From: an uncultured Christensenellaceae bacterium | Lineage (GTDB): Bacteria > Bacillota > Clostridia > Christensenellales > Pumilibacteraceae | Assembly (NCBI GenBank): GCA_910587445.1 | Contig: CAJULE010000027.1 | Location: 1 to 29,657 of the forward strand | Direction of reading: 5' to 3' | Length of the DNA stretch: 29,657 nt | Shown here: positions 9,001 to 17,398 of the stretch, in pieces | How the letters are laid out: each line of letters begins with the position of its first letter | Numbering within the stretch: the stretch's first letter is position 1 | The notes under the pieces: generated by a model | Told to the model about the DNA's origin: nothing | The model's database searches: none | The model's input: only the letters and a program-made list of their open reading frames with translations | Program-made: the position numbers and the translations under genes

Positions 9001-9795
9001 AGGGTGTTCATTCCCGTTTTCCCCGGCAACAACTGCGAGTACGACACCGCGCGTCGCTTCGCGATGGCAGGCGGCACGCCCGTGGTGTACGTCGTTCGCA
9101 ACCGCACTCAGGAAGAGATAGAAAACTCCGTAAAGGAAATGGCGAAGCTTATAAAGAACTCGCAGATAATAATGTTCCCGGGCGGCTTCACAGGCGGCGA
9201 CGAGCCCGACGGAAGCGGCAAGTTTATTGCGACGACGTTCAGAAACGGTCTGCTTGCCGAAGCCGTGAACGACCTTTTGAATAAGCGCGACGGTCTTGCG
9301 CTCGGAATCTGCAACGGCTTCCAGGCTCTCGTAAAAATGGGACTTTTGCCGTTCGGCGAGATAGGCGAGCTTGAGGACGACTCGGCTACTCTTACGTTCA
9401 ACAATATCGGCAGACACGTCTCTACCGTCGTTTCCGTTCGCGTGACGTCCAATCTCAGCCCGTGGCTTGCGGGCACGAAACCGGGCGACGTCTACAATGT
9501 CGCAGTCTCGCACGGCGAGGGAAGATTCTGTGTGGGCGACGAAACGGTCAAACGTCTTATCGCAAACGGGCAGATAGCTACGCAGTACTGCGACGAGAGC
9601 GGCAATGCCACCATGGTGTCGCCTTTCAATCCCAACGGCTCCGTATGCGCGATCGAAGGCATAACCGGTCTCGACGGCAGAGTCTACGGCAAAATGGGTC
9701 ACAGCGAACGTATCGGCTCCGACGTCATGAAAAATGTCGGCGGCAGGGAGACGGATATGCGCATCTTCGAAAGCGGCGTAAAATACTTTAAGTAA
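6007..9795 (+). CDS. purL: Phosphoribosylformylglycinamidine synthase, single-chain
   Basis: Converts FGAR to FGAM with ATP and ammonia from glutamine. From this start the protein is 1262 aa, matching the long single-chain clostridial form that contains PurS-like, PurL and PurQ-like parts. Seen in order: the linker motif YWSDHCRHTTF (about 217-227), the ATP-site motif FKNETHNHPTEIEPFGG (about 316), DFGAGGVSVAIGEL, GGKDSMSGT, and a C-terminal glutamine amidotransferase domain with PGGFTGGDEPDGSG, the nucleophile Cys1102 in GICNGFQ, and His1169 and Glu1171 in SHGEGRF. I chose the ATG at 6007 (cggag at 5996-6000) because the open frame upstream to 5632 is tandem-repeat DNA and overlaps purD. A terminator follows after a palindromic repeat. 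Confidence 0.96.
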   Translation: MIKRLYVEKKSGSDIAAKKTKADIENVLGVSPEDVRIFLRYDVDGLDEKEYALAVKNVLSEPPVDTVYEEVLPELGGYGLIGVEYLPGQYDQRADSAAQCVQLLTMGARPKVRTATVYAIKGVDETELARIRKYLVNPVEARACGFDMPTTLDAAVAPPEPVRLVEGFNEMTKAQIESYREKEGFAMTVNDLLFVQAHFKSEKRQPTHTELKVIDTYWSDHCRHTTFLTTLENVKIKSDIPEIKDAYENYLKLFNRHHGGRADKYPCLMDIATMGAREIKARGGLDNLDASEEINACSVKVTADVNGKPEPYLVMFKNETHNHPTEIEPFGGAATCLGGAIRDPLSGRSYVYQSMRITGAADINAPIEKTLKGKLPQRVISKTAAAGFSSYGNQIGLATGLVREMYHPGYVAKRLETGFVVAAAPEANVIRKVPEAGDVVLLIGGETGRDGCGGATGSSKVHTVHSIDTCGAEVQKGNPLTERKIQRLMRDGSFTRLVKRCNDFGAGGVSVAIGELSPGLDIDLDAVPKKYSGLSATELAISESQERMAVVVCESDVSAAIEACAKENLAATVVAKVTDTKRMRMFLGGKAVVDLPRRFLDSNGARQTANVTIKESAPEFFDTLGKERQALYAKGDYAALLKSILADENVCSQKGLGEMFDSTIGASSVLMPFGGKNQLTPAIAMAAKVPVKSGETTTTTVSAYGCNPALMSESPFVGAVYSVVLSVIKAVAAGAPYESVRLTLQEFFERLYDEPERWGKPMSALLGALDAQLGLGLAAIGGKDSMSGTFEKVDVPPTLISFALGVTRSGDVIDNVLKKAGRKVYRYRLKRNESGLPDYDDLIRFLKLLHGETVRKRVDFATVVEDGGVVGEIVKSCFGEGLGFAFNGAPKDYFTPRLGDVLICCEDADDFVGYELDLIGITTNEPTVRIGCEFKSMSCGEYIYSGGKELPLKDAVAAFTGTFEDVYPTTAPAVGAATNADYTGGSKVSAPKKKTASPRVFIPVFPGNNCEYDTARRFAMAGGTPVVYVVRNRTQEEIENSVKEMAKLIKNSQIIMFPGGFTGGDEPDGSGKFIATTFRNGLLAEAVNDLLNKRDGLALGICNGFQALVKMGLLPFGEIGELEDDSATLTFNNIGRHVSTVVSVRVTSNLSPWLAGTKPGDVYNVAVSHGEGRFCVGDETVKRLIANGQIATQYCDESGNATMVSPFNPNGSVCAIEGITGLDGRVYGKMGHSERIGSDVMKNVGGRETDMRIFESGVKYFK

Positions 9796-9909
9796 GGGCT
9801 TATATACTTCGCAATACAGACTGCGTGCTCCTTGCGCTCGGTCATGTACGAAAAAGTACACTCCATTCGTGCTCGTCGCCTGCTGTCTGTCTTGCTCGCA
9901 TCTAAGCCC
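9796..9909. repeat. Large palindromic intergenic element, copy 6
   Basis: It starts one base after the purL stop. The outer arms gggcttatatac and gcatctaagccc pair, 'aatacagactgcgtgc' opposes 'gcctgctgtctgtcttgc', and the centre is tgtacgaaaaagtaca with perfect five-base arms. It is a good archetype for the family, close to copies 3 and 7. Confidence 0.85.
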
Positions 9910-9912
9910 TTA

Positions 9913-9967
9913 AAGCCGAGTGATTGTCAAACCCGCTTGCACTTAAGCTTTTACAATCGGCTTTTTC
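9913..9967 (+). terminator. Probable rho-independent terminator after purL
   Basis: The left arm aagccga(gtga)ttgt pairs with acaatcggctt across a loop of about 25 bases, and the right arm runs into ttttt. The loop is long, so strength is uncertain, but the position after the last purine gene fits. Confidence 0.55.
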
Positions 9968-10012
9968 TGCCGTTCCGAGCGTACCCGACTGTTATGCGTA
10001 ACATACGTTGCC

Positions 10013-10050
10013 GTCATTCCGAGCGGAGCGACGCGCAGTCGGGGAATCTG
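10013..10050. repeat. Short dispersed repeat of the 'gtcattccgagcggagcgacg' type
   Basis: The stretch gtcattccgagcggagcgac, then gcgcagtcggggaatctg, resembles the common bacterial intergenic repeat and has a relative at 29465-29520 ('gtcattccgc...cggagcgacgcg'). The remaining bases between the purL terminator and 10152 show no gene or clear promoter. Confidence 0.5.
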
Positions 10051-10152
10051 TTTCCGTGTGTCGTTTCTTGACGATTGTACAGCGCTTTCGCTTGTCATGC
10101 CAAAGCGTATCGAACATCGACCGTTAAAATATTTTTCTCCTTTTAAACGCCT

Positions 10153-10761
10153 ATGATCTTTTCTGTTTCACAAAGCATACTCCCCGTGATTCCGCCGATA
10201 CTCGTCGGCGCGGTTTCGATCGTCGTTTCGGCTTTTCTCATATTCGCGGCAGTCGGAATAATCAAGCGGCAGGTCAGACTGTACAATTCCATTCGCCTTG
10301 TCGAGCTGAAGGGCGGCAAGGTGCGCTACTTTGCGTTCATGCTCCTCATAGGTTTTTTCATCTTCTACATTACGGGTCAGATGATAGATCCCGCCGCGCC
10401 CGAGCGCGAGTTTATGGCGCGGCTGTTCGGAATGGAGACGGTGCACTATATGCTCACTCTTTCGTTTTTGCTTCTCGTGCTTGTCGTATCGCTTCTTTTC
10501 ATGCTCGTGCTTGCGCTTGCGAGGAGCGCAGTCGTCGACAAGGGCGTCTATACCGAGTCGGCTTATTTCGATTGGTATCACATTCACGACTATATAATCG
10601 ACGAGGACAGGGGAGTAGTCGTGCTTTCGGGAAACAAGGACACATTCAAGACGCTCGACGGCACAACGCCGCCCATGAAAGTCGCGATAAACGATATACC
10701 TAAGCTCAAGTTTATCTTGAACAAAAACAAGAACAAATTTTCGGGTACGGACGGCGATTGA
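10153..10761 (+). CDS. Membrane protein of unknown function, three helices
   Basis: I do not recognise this 202-aa protein. It has three hydrophobic segments at about 8-36, 60-78 and 99-126, and a soluble C-terminal tail of about 75 residues with a YFDWYHIHDYIIDED stretch followed by short beta-like segments (VVVLSG, MKVAIND) and a lysine/asparagine-rich end (FILNKNKNKF). A small folded domain facing the cytosol is plausible. The ATG has no convincing ribosome site, so the start could be slightly downstream. It precedes a small gene by 65 bp and both run into a strong terminator. It may be unrelated to the cluster that follows. Confidence 0.75.
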   Translation: MIFSVSQSILPVIPPILVGAVSIVVSAFLIFAAVGIIKRQVRLYNSIRLVELKGGKVRYFAFMLLIGFFIFYITGQMIDPAAPEREFMARLFGMETVHYMLTLSFLLLVLVVSLLFMLVLALARSAVVDKGVYTESAYFDWYHIHDYIIDEDRGVVVLSGNKDTFKTLDGTTPPMKVAINDIPKLKFILNKNKNKFSGTDGD

Positions 10762-10826
10762 CGCATAACTTCGGTATCGCTCGGAATAAATAATTATCGT
10801 ACTACGTTGGCAGCAAAGGAGGGCGT

Positions 10827-11090
10827 ATGGTCAAAAACAAAACGAGAACGCGCGAGCCGCGCAATCGTAACGGCGCGGCGCTCGACGCCGAGACCGAAGC
10901 CAAGCGCGCGCGAGTGCGCACGCTTAAAATGAGCGTCGACAAGCCCAAAATAATAGGCGGCGAAGAAGATATAATACCCTTTTCCTGGCGGTTTCCGCTG
11001 ACTCCTCCCGAGGACGGAAAGATGACGAAGGTCTACCGCGAGGTCATAAGTACGGAGAAGGCTCTTTCGTTTTACGACGGCAAAAAATAA
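10827..11090 (+). CDS. Small basic protein of unknown function (87 aa)
   Basis: A strong ribosome site (aaaggaggg, 10814-10822) precedes the ATG at good spacing, which makes this small gene credible. The N-terminal half is rich in Arg, Lys and Glu (KNKTRTREPRNRN, TEAKRARVRTLKM); the C-terminal half contains IIPFSWRFPLTPPEDGK and ends in a lysine pair. There is no membrane helix or known motif. It is transcribed toward a terminator three bases after its stop, probably together with the upstream membrane protein gene. Confidence 0.75.
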   Translation: MVKNKTRTREPRNRNGAALDAETEAKRARVRTLKMSVDKPKIIGGEEDIIPFSWRFPLTPPEDGKMTKVYREVISTEKALSFYDGKK

Positions 11091-11093
11091 GGC

Positions 11094-11135
11094 GCGACCC
11101 AATGCGAATGTTTTTCGCTCGGGGTCGCTTTTTTT
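11094..11135 (+). terminator. Rho-independent terminator
   Basis: A perfect stem gcgaccc/gggtcgc encloses a second small stem (gcgaa/ttcgc) and is followed by seven T. It sits three bases after the 87-aa gene and separates it from the TIR/AAA cluster. Confidence 0.9.
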
Positions 11136-11157
11136 CGCCTTAAATCGATAAATAGTG

Positions 11158-11186
11158 TTGACAAAATGACCACAAAATGTTAAAAT
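11158..11186 (+). promoter_or_regulatory. SigA-type promoter of the TIR/AAA cluster
   Basis: TTGACA at 11158-11163, a 17-bp spacer ending in TGT, then TAAAAT at 11181-11186. The -35 is perfect and the -10 has one mismatch. Start of transcription is expected near 11193, giving a short leader before the ATG at 11219, with aaagga at 11202-11207 as a moderate ribosome site. It lies 22 bp behind a terminator, so the cluster is an independent unit. Confidence 0.85.
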
Positions 11187-11218
11187 GGAACAAGACGTGT
11201 AAAAGGAAACGAGCGTAA

Positions 11219-13957
11219 ATGAGTAATTTGGAGCAGTTGCACTGTAATACCTGCGAAAGCGTACTTAAAAAACTCGAGAGCGGCAGGCTCAAGTGCGTGT
11301 ATTGCGGCAACGAATATGATTACCCCGAAAAGGATGAGGTGCCCGTCGAGTTCGTCAACCAGCTCAACGAAGCCAACGGCAGACGTATTCACGGTCATTT
11401 CGACGAGGCTCTCGAAAGGTATGACGACATAATAGGCAGCTATCCCGACGAGATATTTCCGTATTGGGGGGCTTTTCTTTCCGATTACGGCATAGAATAT
11501 GTGGAAGAAAACGGCTCGTTTCATCCCATATGCCACCGCGTCAGCAGACAGTCCGCAAAGAACTCGCGATATATAAGCAAGATGTTTGCGCTGTGCTCGC
11601 CGTCCGAGCGCGAATCCTATATGCGCAGGGTCGACGAGGTGGAACGCATACGCAGTCAGACCTACGAGATAAGCCGCGGGCAGGAGCCTTACGACGTTTA
11701 CATATGTGGCGGCGCGTCGGAAAACGAGCGCGAAACGGCGGCAAAATTATTCGAAAAGCTTTCCTCGTGCGGAAACCGCGTGTTTATGGCGGACAGGCTC
11801 GAAAAGGGCGCGCACATAAACAGGGAAGCGTATATCTTTCCCGCGATAGAAAGCTCGAGCTATATGTTCGTCATAGCGGACGGTATCGATTCGCTTGCGT
11901 CGAGCGAAAACGTCTGGAAGCGCTTTATCGCGCTCGAAGGCAAAAAGTTGCAGGTGCTTCACCGCGGACTCGACGAGGACAATTTCCCCGCACCGCTTCG
12001 CCGCAGATTCAGAAGTTACGAGCCCATAGACACGAGCCGAAGCGATTGGCTCGATAGGGCGGCGGCTTTTGCGGCAAGGGAGACTGCGGAAGCGGAAACC
12101 GCCGCGGCGTCGTCCGCACCCGCGATAGACAGAGCCGCGATTGCCGATCTCATAAGCAAAATGGCTGTCACGGGGAGCTCGCTTTATGCGGCGAACAACC
12201 TTGCTGAGGCGTTTGCAATGGCGCTTTCCTGTATGTCTGCGGGCAATGCCTACGAAGCCGAGCGCGTCGTAAACGAGCAGATAGTTCGCTTCGATCCGGG
12301 CGAAATCAAGCCGGTTGCCGATCTCTGTCTCGAGCTCACCAAGCTTCCCAAGGTGACGGTCGGCGAGCGCGCAGGCATACTCGCCAACATAAACAACATA
12401 GCGGGCAGAATCCGCAACTACTATCCCGCGATCACGCTTTCCGAGCGTGCGGTTTACGGCGCCGTATCCAACGCAAAGCTCCTTGTCTATCTCGCAAAGT
12501 GCTTCGGCGCGATCAAGGACTACCGCCGTCAGTGCTTTGTGTTAGACCTCGTGAATTACGGCGAGCTGTACGACACGCGCGTCATAAACGATCTTGTCGC
12601 AATGCTTTTCATAAACGGGAGAAGCGACGACGTGCGCGAACTTTTGCGTTCGGTGCCGCAAATGGACGGCGACTATGTGCTTATGTCCTATCTCAAAAGC
12701 TATAAGGACAGTGCGACGAAGCAGTCGGTTCTGCTCGGCATAGGCAACAAGCTCGTCTGTACCGACGAGATAGAAGAAAAGCTCAACGATTGGCTGTCCT
12801 CTTGCGAGGATATGGGCATAGCTCTCGCCGTCGTTCCGATAATGACGCGGAATAAGCTCAGACTCGACGTTTCCGGACTTTCGGGCGCGCTCGGGAGAGT
12901 GACCGACGTCGCGGGGCTTCGCACCATACTTGCGAACATCGGAAAGCGTCCGCTCGACGGAATAGCTGTCGACAAGCTCATAAGCATGGCGGCAAACGGC
13001 GGCGCGGAAGTGGCAAACGAGGTCTTGAGACATCTCAGATACGAGACGGGTCTTGCGGAAATAGGCGCGCACAATATGCGTATGCTTATAAAAAAATGCG
13101 ATCTCAGCGAGATAAAACTTCGCCTTTTCGATTTCAACGTGGATAAAAAACTCGCGGAACAGCTGTTGTACGACGCGCTCAAGGGCGACGGCGCAGACAG
13201 ACTTTCGACGGTCGCCATACTTGCCGAGCGAGTGCCCGTCGTGGAAATAACAGCGTACGAGCGGCTTCTTTTGGGCAATAATCCGCTTAAAGAAGAGTTC
13301 ATGAAAATTCTCGCCCCCAAGACTGCCAAGGTGTCCGCATACAGTCGCACGATAGAAAGCTACCTTTCGGGGCGCGACGACGAACGCTTAAAGCGCGGCA
13401 TATTCGAAATGTACGAAGATTTTCCCTTTTCGAACAGGGCTTTGGAGCTGTATCTCGGCATTATGCCCGACGTATACGACGAGACGTACATAAAGCACTT
13501 AAAGACCTATCTCGGCAACAATCCCTCGAGTGCAAGAGAGCTTTTTGTCAGACATTACGAGGCTCTCATAAGCGGCTACGAGAGCGTGCTGCCGCTCATA
13601 CTCGATTACGCGCAGTATGTGCCTACGGATATGATAGTCCGTTTCGTGTGCGACTTTAAGGGCGAGCAGGGCATAAAAGACTCGCTGTTTATGAGACTGC
13701 TTCCGCAGATAGACAAACCCAAAAACGTCGAAACGGTGACGCGCGGGGCGGAGTGCAATCTCTTGCAGGCATATCTGTTGAACCTTCGTTCTCCGTCGCC
13801 TTCGACCGCAGACGTCGTTGCGGCGCTCCGTAAAAAGGGCGTAAAGGCAGAGGATAAGGTGGCGGCGTTTGGAAAGAAAATGAAGTTTAACGACTTCTTG
13901 GCAAGCGGCGACGTTCCCGAAGCCGCAAAGAGAGAAGCGGTCAAGTACTTGAAATAA
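11219..13957 (+). CDS. Zinc-ribbon / TPR-like / TIR-like protein with long helical-repeat C-terminus
   Basis: 912 aa. The N-terminus has a four-cysteine zinc ribbon (Cys9, Cys12, Cys26, Cys29). Next comes a helical TPR-like segment (about 44-150) with AYWG/YGIEYVEE-type wording (PYWGAFLSDYGIEYVEE) and CHR. A TIR-like domain follows, about 157-275, opening with EPYDVYICGG and including NREAYIFPAIESSSYMFVIA. This order matches a family of Bacillota TIR proteins I know by architecture. In those, the third TIR helix usually reads like WVKNEW, whose Glu aligns with the NADase catalytic Glu; here the matching stretch is SENVWKRF with Val232 at that place, so NADase activity is doubtful. Residues 300-912 are predicted helical, probably HEAT/TPR-like. 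It is the first gene of a seven-gene unit; the next gene starts 17 bp on. Role unknown; sensor or scaffold is inference. Confidence 0.85.
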   Translation: MSNLEQLHCNTCESVLKKLESGRLKCVYCGNEYDYPEKDEVPVEFVNQLNEANGRRIHGHFDEALERYDDIIGSYPDEIFPYWGAFLSDYGIEYVEENGSFHPICHRVSRQSAKNSRYISKMFALCSPSERESYMRRVDEVERIRSQTYEISRGQEPYDVYICGGASENERETAAKLFEKLSSCGNRVFMADRLEKGAHINREAYIFPAIESSSYMFVIADGIDSLASSENVWKRFIALEGKKLQVLHRGLDEDNFPAPLRRRFRSYEPIDTSRSDWLDRAAAFAARETAEAETAAASSAPAIDRAAIADLISKMAVTGSSLYAANNLAEAFAMALSCMSAGNAYEAERVVNEQIVRFDPGEIKPVADLCLELTKLPKVTVGERAGILANINNIAGRIRNYYPAITLSERAVYGAVSNAKLLVYLAKCFGAIKDYRRQCFVLDLVNYGELYDTRVINDLVAMLFINGRSDDVRELLRSVPQMDGDYVLMSYLKSYKDSATKQSVLLGIGNKLVCTDEIEEKLNDWLSSCEDMGIALAVVPIMTRNKLRLDVSGLSGALGRVTDVAGLRTILANIGKRPLDGIAVDKLISMAANGGAEVANEVLRHLRYETGLAEIGAHNMRMLIKKCDLSEIKLRLFDFNVDKKLAEQLLYDALKGDGADRLSTVAILAERVPVVEITAYERLLLGNNPLKEEFMKILAPKTAKVSAYSRTIESYLSGRDDERLKRGIFEMYEDFPFSNRALELYLGIMPDVYDETYIKHLKTYLGNNPSSARELFVRHYEALISGYESVLPLILDYAQYVPTDMIVRFVCDFKGEQGIKDSLFMRLLPQIDKPKNVETVTRGAECNLLQAYLLNLRSPSPSTADVVAALRKKGVKAEDKVAAFGKKMKFNDFLASGDVPEAAKREAVKYLK

Positions 13958-13974
13958 AAAAGAGGAGGTAAGCA

Positions 13975-15765
13975 ATGTCCGATTACGATGCAGAATACGA
14001 ACGACAGCGGCAGATAGACGAAGAGTACGTAAGGACGCTCAACGAATACAACCGCGCCGTCGATTATCACAATCGTCTCGTCGTGGACGTGGCGCGCGCG
14101 CAGGAAGACGTCTTCAGCGGCATAAACGTCGTAAAAAGGCTTCACGACGCAGTTCAGCCCCATCTCGAAAATACGGCGGCGAACACGGACAGGGAGCAGG
14201 TCGTCGCGGAAAACGTGTCGAGGACGATAGACGATCTCGTGGACAGCTACAGACTGCTCAAAAACGGCAGTACGGCTTCCAAAAACCTTACGGGCGATTA
14301 CGATAAATACAACGTCCGTTATGGGCTCTACAACGAGCTTCGCAGGGTCGCGCTCGGCTATGTGGTCGGTCTCGACGCCAACATCTGGAAGAGCGACGAG
14401 CCTCGGCAAAAGGTCGAAAAGATGTACCTCGCAAACACCGACTATTGGCTCGCGTATGCGACTATGGCGGTCATGCTTTGGGCAAGCGACGAAAAAGAGG
14501 CGTGCGAGCGCGCCGTCTTTAAGAGTATGCAGATAAACGAGCGCAAGTCCGCGCTGTTCTTCTTGCTCGCAAGCCTGCGTTTCAACCGCATAGAAGCGGC
14601 GCGCGAGTGGTACGGCGTGTATTTCGATCTCGTAGACAGCGGCGGAGTGGGCGAAGAAATAATCTATATTTTGCAGGTGCTCCTCTGCGGTGCGCTCGGC
14701 GCGGACGTGGAGTTCGCCCGCACCGTGCAGGAAAAGATACGTTTCCTTCTCGAGGAGAGCAGCCGCGATTCCGCATCGAAAAAAGCCGTTCGGGAGACGA
14801 TAGACGGATACTTCGACGCTTACATATCCGTCACGCGTAAGGAATTTATCGCCTTAAAGCATATATGCCCCGAGTACGACGATATGATGAGCCTGCTGTC
14901 CGACGCGGAAAAGAACGCAAAACTTCGCGATTACTTCAAGTCCGTCATAAGCGAGGACGCTCCGCTTTCCGACAGACTTGCCGAACGCATAGAGGACGCG
15001 CTTTATGCGCTCATCTCCGCAAGTGACGACGCCGAGCAGGAACTTCTCGATAAAATAGCTTACGAAGAAATGGTCGTGAAAGCCAACGGAAGACTCGACG
15101 AGGCCCGGGCGTCCTTCGACAACTATATGAAGCAGAAGGCGGAAAACCGCAATCTCGCGCTCATCATGACGAACAACGCTCTCGGAGCCGACTCCAAAGC
15201 CGATTCGCGCGTCAAAAAATTCGCGCTGTCTTTCATACGCAAGCCGGCGCTCGAGGGAGCGGAAAAGTACGCGCAGTACCGTAAAAAGGAAAAGCAGGTC
15301 TACGGTTACGAGATAGACGGCTGTAAGCTTTCCGGCGACGAAAACAGCTTCGAAACGAACAAGACGGTGCTTAAAAAGCATTACGACGGACTCATAAAGG
15401 CGAGAATAAAGGAGGACAAGGACGTTTCCCTTTCGAATAAGCTCGTCGCCGTGTTCGGACTTTTGGCGGCGGTGTTCGTCGTTCTTGCGATCGTAGGCTT
15501 CGTCATTCCGTGGAAGACGTCGGCGAGCGTAACGCTTCTGTTGCTTTCGCTCGTACTTATAGGAGTTACGGTTGGGCTTATAATGCTCGGAGTGACGCAG
15601 AGGGAAAAGATACGTAAAAGCTTCGACTACCGCATAGAAAACGGAATGAAGATGCTCGAAACGGGACTTAAAGATCTTGCAAGCTGGCGCGCCGCATACA
15701 GGGAAGCGGACAGCGTGCACGAGGAACTGATAAAAGTATTGAAGGAGGTAAACGCCAATGAGTAA
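13975..15765 (+). CDS. Coiled-coil membrane protein, paralogue 1 of 3
   Basis: 596 aa, unknown family. The N-terminal 100 residues look like a coiled coil (EYERQRQIDEEYVRTLNEY). A helical domain follows with DYWLAYATMAVMLWA (about 145-160) and SALFFLLASLRFNRIEAARE, then a second helical part with LLDKIAYEEMVVKANG. Two membrane helices lie at about 490-540, and a charged coiled tail of about 56 residues closes the protein. Paralogues 2 and 3 of the same operon share this whole order. There is no signal peptide; with two helices near the C-terminus both ends should be cytosolic. Strong ribosome site gaggaggt at 13962-13969. It overlaps the next gene by eight bases. Confidence 0.85.
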   Translation: MSDYDAEYERQRQIDEEYVRTLNEYNRAVDYHNRLVVDVARAQEDVFSGINVVKRLHDAVQPHLENTAANTDREQVVAENVSRTIDDLVDSYRLLKNGSTASKNLTGDYDKYNVRYGLYNELRRVALGYVVGLDANIWKSDEPRQKVEKMYLANTDYWLAYATMAVMLWASDEKEACERAVFKSMQINERKSALFFLLASLRFNRIEAAREWYGVYFDLVDSGGVGEEIIYILQVLLCGALGADVEFARTVQEKIRFLLEESSRDSASKKAVRETIDGYFDAYISVTRKEFIALKHICPEYDDMMSLLSDAEKNAKLRDYFKSVISEDAPLSDRLAERIEDALYALISASDDAEQELLDKIAYEEMVVKANGRLDEARASFDNYMKQKAENRNLALIMTNNALGADSKADSRVKKFALSFIRKPALEGAEKYAQYRKKEKQVYGYEIDGCKLSGDENSFETNKTVLKKHYDGLIKARIKEDKDVSLSNKLVAVFGLLAAVFVVLAIVGFVIPWKTSASVTLLLLSLVLIGVTVGLIMLGVTQREKIRKSFDYRIENGMKMLETGLKDLASWRAAYREADSVHEELIKVLKEVNANE

Positions 15766-17386
15766 TACGTCGTCGCTCGTAAGCGAACTCAAAAGCACGG
15801 CGGACAGGTTCGCCTCGGGCGTGTCTGCCGAGGCGCAGAAGGTAAACGTCGCTCTCGACAAGATAGACAAGACCGTGGCAAACGTAAATCAGAAGATCAT
15901 CGATTTGCGCGAAATGATAATCGAGGGCGAGGAAAAACAGCTCGCTCACGAAAACGTCCTCAAGATAGAACAGCAGCTCAACGAACAGCTCAAGACCTAT
16001 CAGGTAGTGCGTCGTTCGGTGCTCGGCGTCATAAAGGACTTCAACATAAATCTTGCCCGCAATTCCACGGTATCCAAGCTGTCGGAAGAGCTTTGGATGT
16101 CGAGCTCGCGCTATTGGCTTTCTTACGCATTCATAGCGATAAGCGCCTGGGCGCAGAACGACCGCGAGGTCTGCGGCAACGCCGTTTCCGAGGCGATGAG
16201 GAGAGACCCCGTAAAGACGTCGCTGTTCTTCTGTTTGCTGAACCTTCGTTTCGGTCGCCACCGCGAGGCGAGAGAGTGGATGTACGACTATTTCGGATCG
16301 GTCGATTCGGCGCACCCGCCGAGAGAGACCGCGCTTCTCTTGCAAGCCTATCTCTACGGCGTATTCGGAAACGATTACCAGCTCGACGAATTCGTGAGAG
16401 GCACGGTCGATAAGTGGGTGTCGGAGCTCAGTGCCGACACGGAAATTTCGTCCGACCTCGTCGCGAGCTACAACGGCTATATCGAAAGCCTTCCGACCGA
16501 AAAGGTCACGCTTAGGTCCGGCGTGCTCGGAGAATATTGCGAGAACGTCGACGAAATGAACGCGTCTCTTTCAAACGCGGGAAGATACAAGACGGCGCTC
16601 AAAAGGGTGGAGGCTCTCGACAACGTCAAGCGCTTCGATTGCTCGAGCGATTTCATTCGCAGTATAGACGCCCTTCTCGACGATCTCGTCACGAATTACG
16701 ACGAGGAGGAAATACGCCTTCGCAACGAGCAGATGTTCTATAAGCTCGTTATGGAGCACGAGGGCGACGTCGAAGCTGCAAAGAAGCAGTACGCCGCGTA
16801 TATGGAGACGGTCAAGGACGCGCCGAACATCGGCAAACAGATGTTCAAGTGGGCGGTCTATCCCGAGGGCGAGGACGAAACGGTCCAGAAGTTCGCGATG
16901 GAAAAGACCAAGGGCTGGTTCAAGGATGCGATCGAGCAATACGACGGCAATATTAAGAGCTCGGCTCCTGCGGCGTTTAAGCTGAAGATAGACCTTTGGG
17001 AGGACACGACCGACGGCAAGGACCGCGAGGCTGTCACGAAAGCGCTCGAAAACAAGTTCCTTGCGGAGCGTTCGCGCCTTGTGGTATTCACGAAATCCAA
17101 TCTTGTCTTAAGCATAATCGCAATAACCGCTCTGCTCGTCGGTTGCATAATCGGCATGGCGGCGAACATAATCTGGGGCTATATAGCCGGCGCGGGACTC
17201 TTCGTCATATTCGTCGCTGTGGTAGTCGTCACGACGGCGCTGAAGATGAAAGCCTTTCCCGCCCGTATCGAGCGCGGCAAGAGTACGCTCATTGCCTGTC
17301 TCGACGAGATAGACGCTTTCCGCAAGATATTCGAAGAATCGGCGGCGGTAAAAGACGAAGTGTTGCAAAAACTCGAGTACATCTAA
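15758..17386 (+). CDS. Coiled-coil membrane protein, paralogue 2 of 3
   Basis: 542 aa, unknown family. The alignment with paralogue 1 is easiest to see at RYWLSYAFIAISAWAQ with TSLFFCLLNLRFGRHREARE (paralogue 1: DYWLAYATMAVMLWAS with SALFFLLASLRFNRIEAARE). The N-terminus has heptad-like spacing (VALDKIDKTVANVNQKI; EEKQLAHENVLKIEQQLNEQ). Two membrane helices lie at about 449-495, followed by a 47-residue coiled tail. Its ribosome site gaaggaggt lies inside the end of paralogue 1, and the genes overlap by eight bases, so translation is probably coupled. A direct interaction with paralogue 1 through coiled coils is inference. Confidence 0.85.
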   Translation: MSNTSSLVSELKSTADRFASGVSAEAQKVNVALDKIDKTVANVNQKIIDLREMIIEGEEKQLAHENVLKIEQQLNEQLKTYQVVRRSVLGVIKDFNINLARNSTVSKLSEELWMSSSRYWLSYAFIAISAWAQNDREVCGNAVSEAMRRDPVKTSLFFCLLNLRFGRHREAREWMYDYFGSVDSAHPPRETALLLQAYLYGVFGNDYQLDEFVRGTVDKWVSELSADTEISSDLVASYNGYIESLPTEKVTLRSGVLGEYCENVDEMNASLSNAGRYKTALKRVEALDNVKRFDCSSDFIRSIDALLDDLVTNYDEEEIRLRNEQMFYKLVMEHEGDVEAAKKQYAAYMETVKDAPNIGKQMFKWAVYPEGEDETVQKFAMEKTKGWFKDAIEQYDGNIKSSAPAAFKLKIDLWEDTTDGKDREAVTKALENKFLAERSRLVVFTKSNLVLSIIAITALLVGCIIGMAANIIWGYIAGAGLFVIFVAVVVVTTALKMKAFPARIERGKSTLIACLDEIDAFRKIFEESAAVKDEVLQKLEYI

Positions 17387-17398
17387 AAGGAGATTGTC

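Noticed and set aside
8134..9861. 575-codon open frame on the minus strand across purL
   Set aside because: It is a shadow of purL, which is firmly identified; the composition (Arg/His/Tyr/Val rich) and lack of motifs fit the antisense of GC-biased codons.
11219..13957. Thoeris-type TIR defence gene
   Set aside because: No ThsA-like partner is present, the TIR-like domain lacks the expected catalytic glutamate, and the architecture belongs to a different zinc-ribbon/TPR/TIR group.
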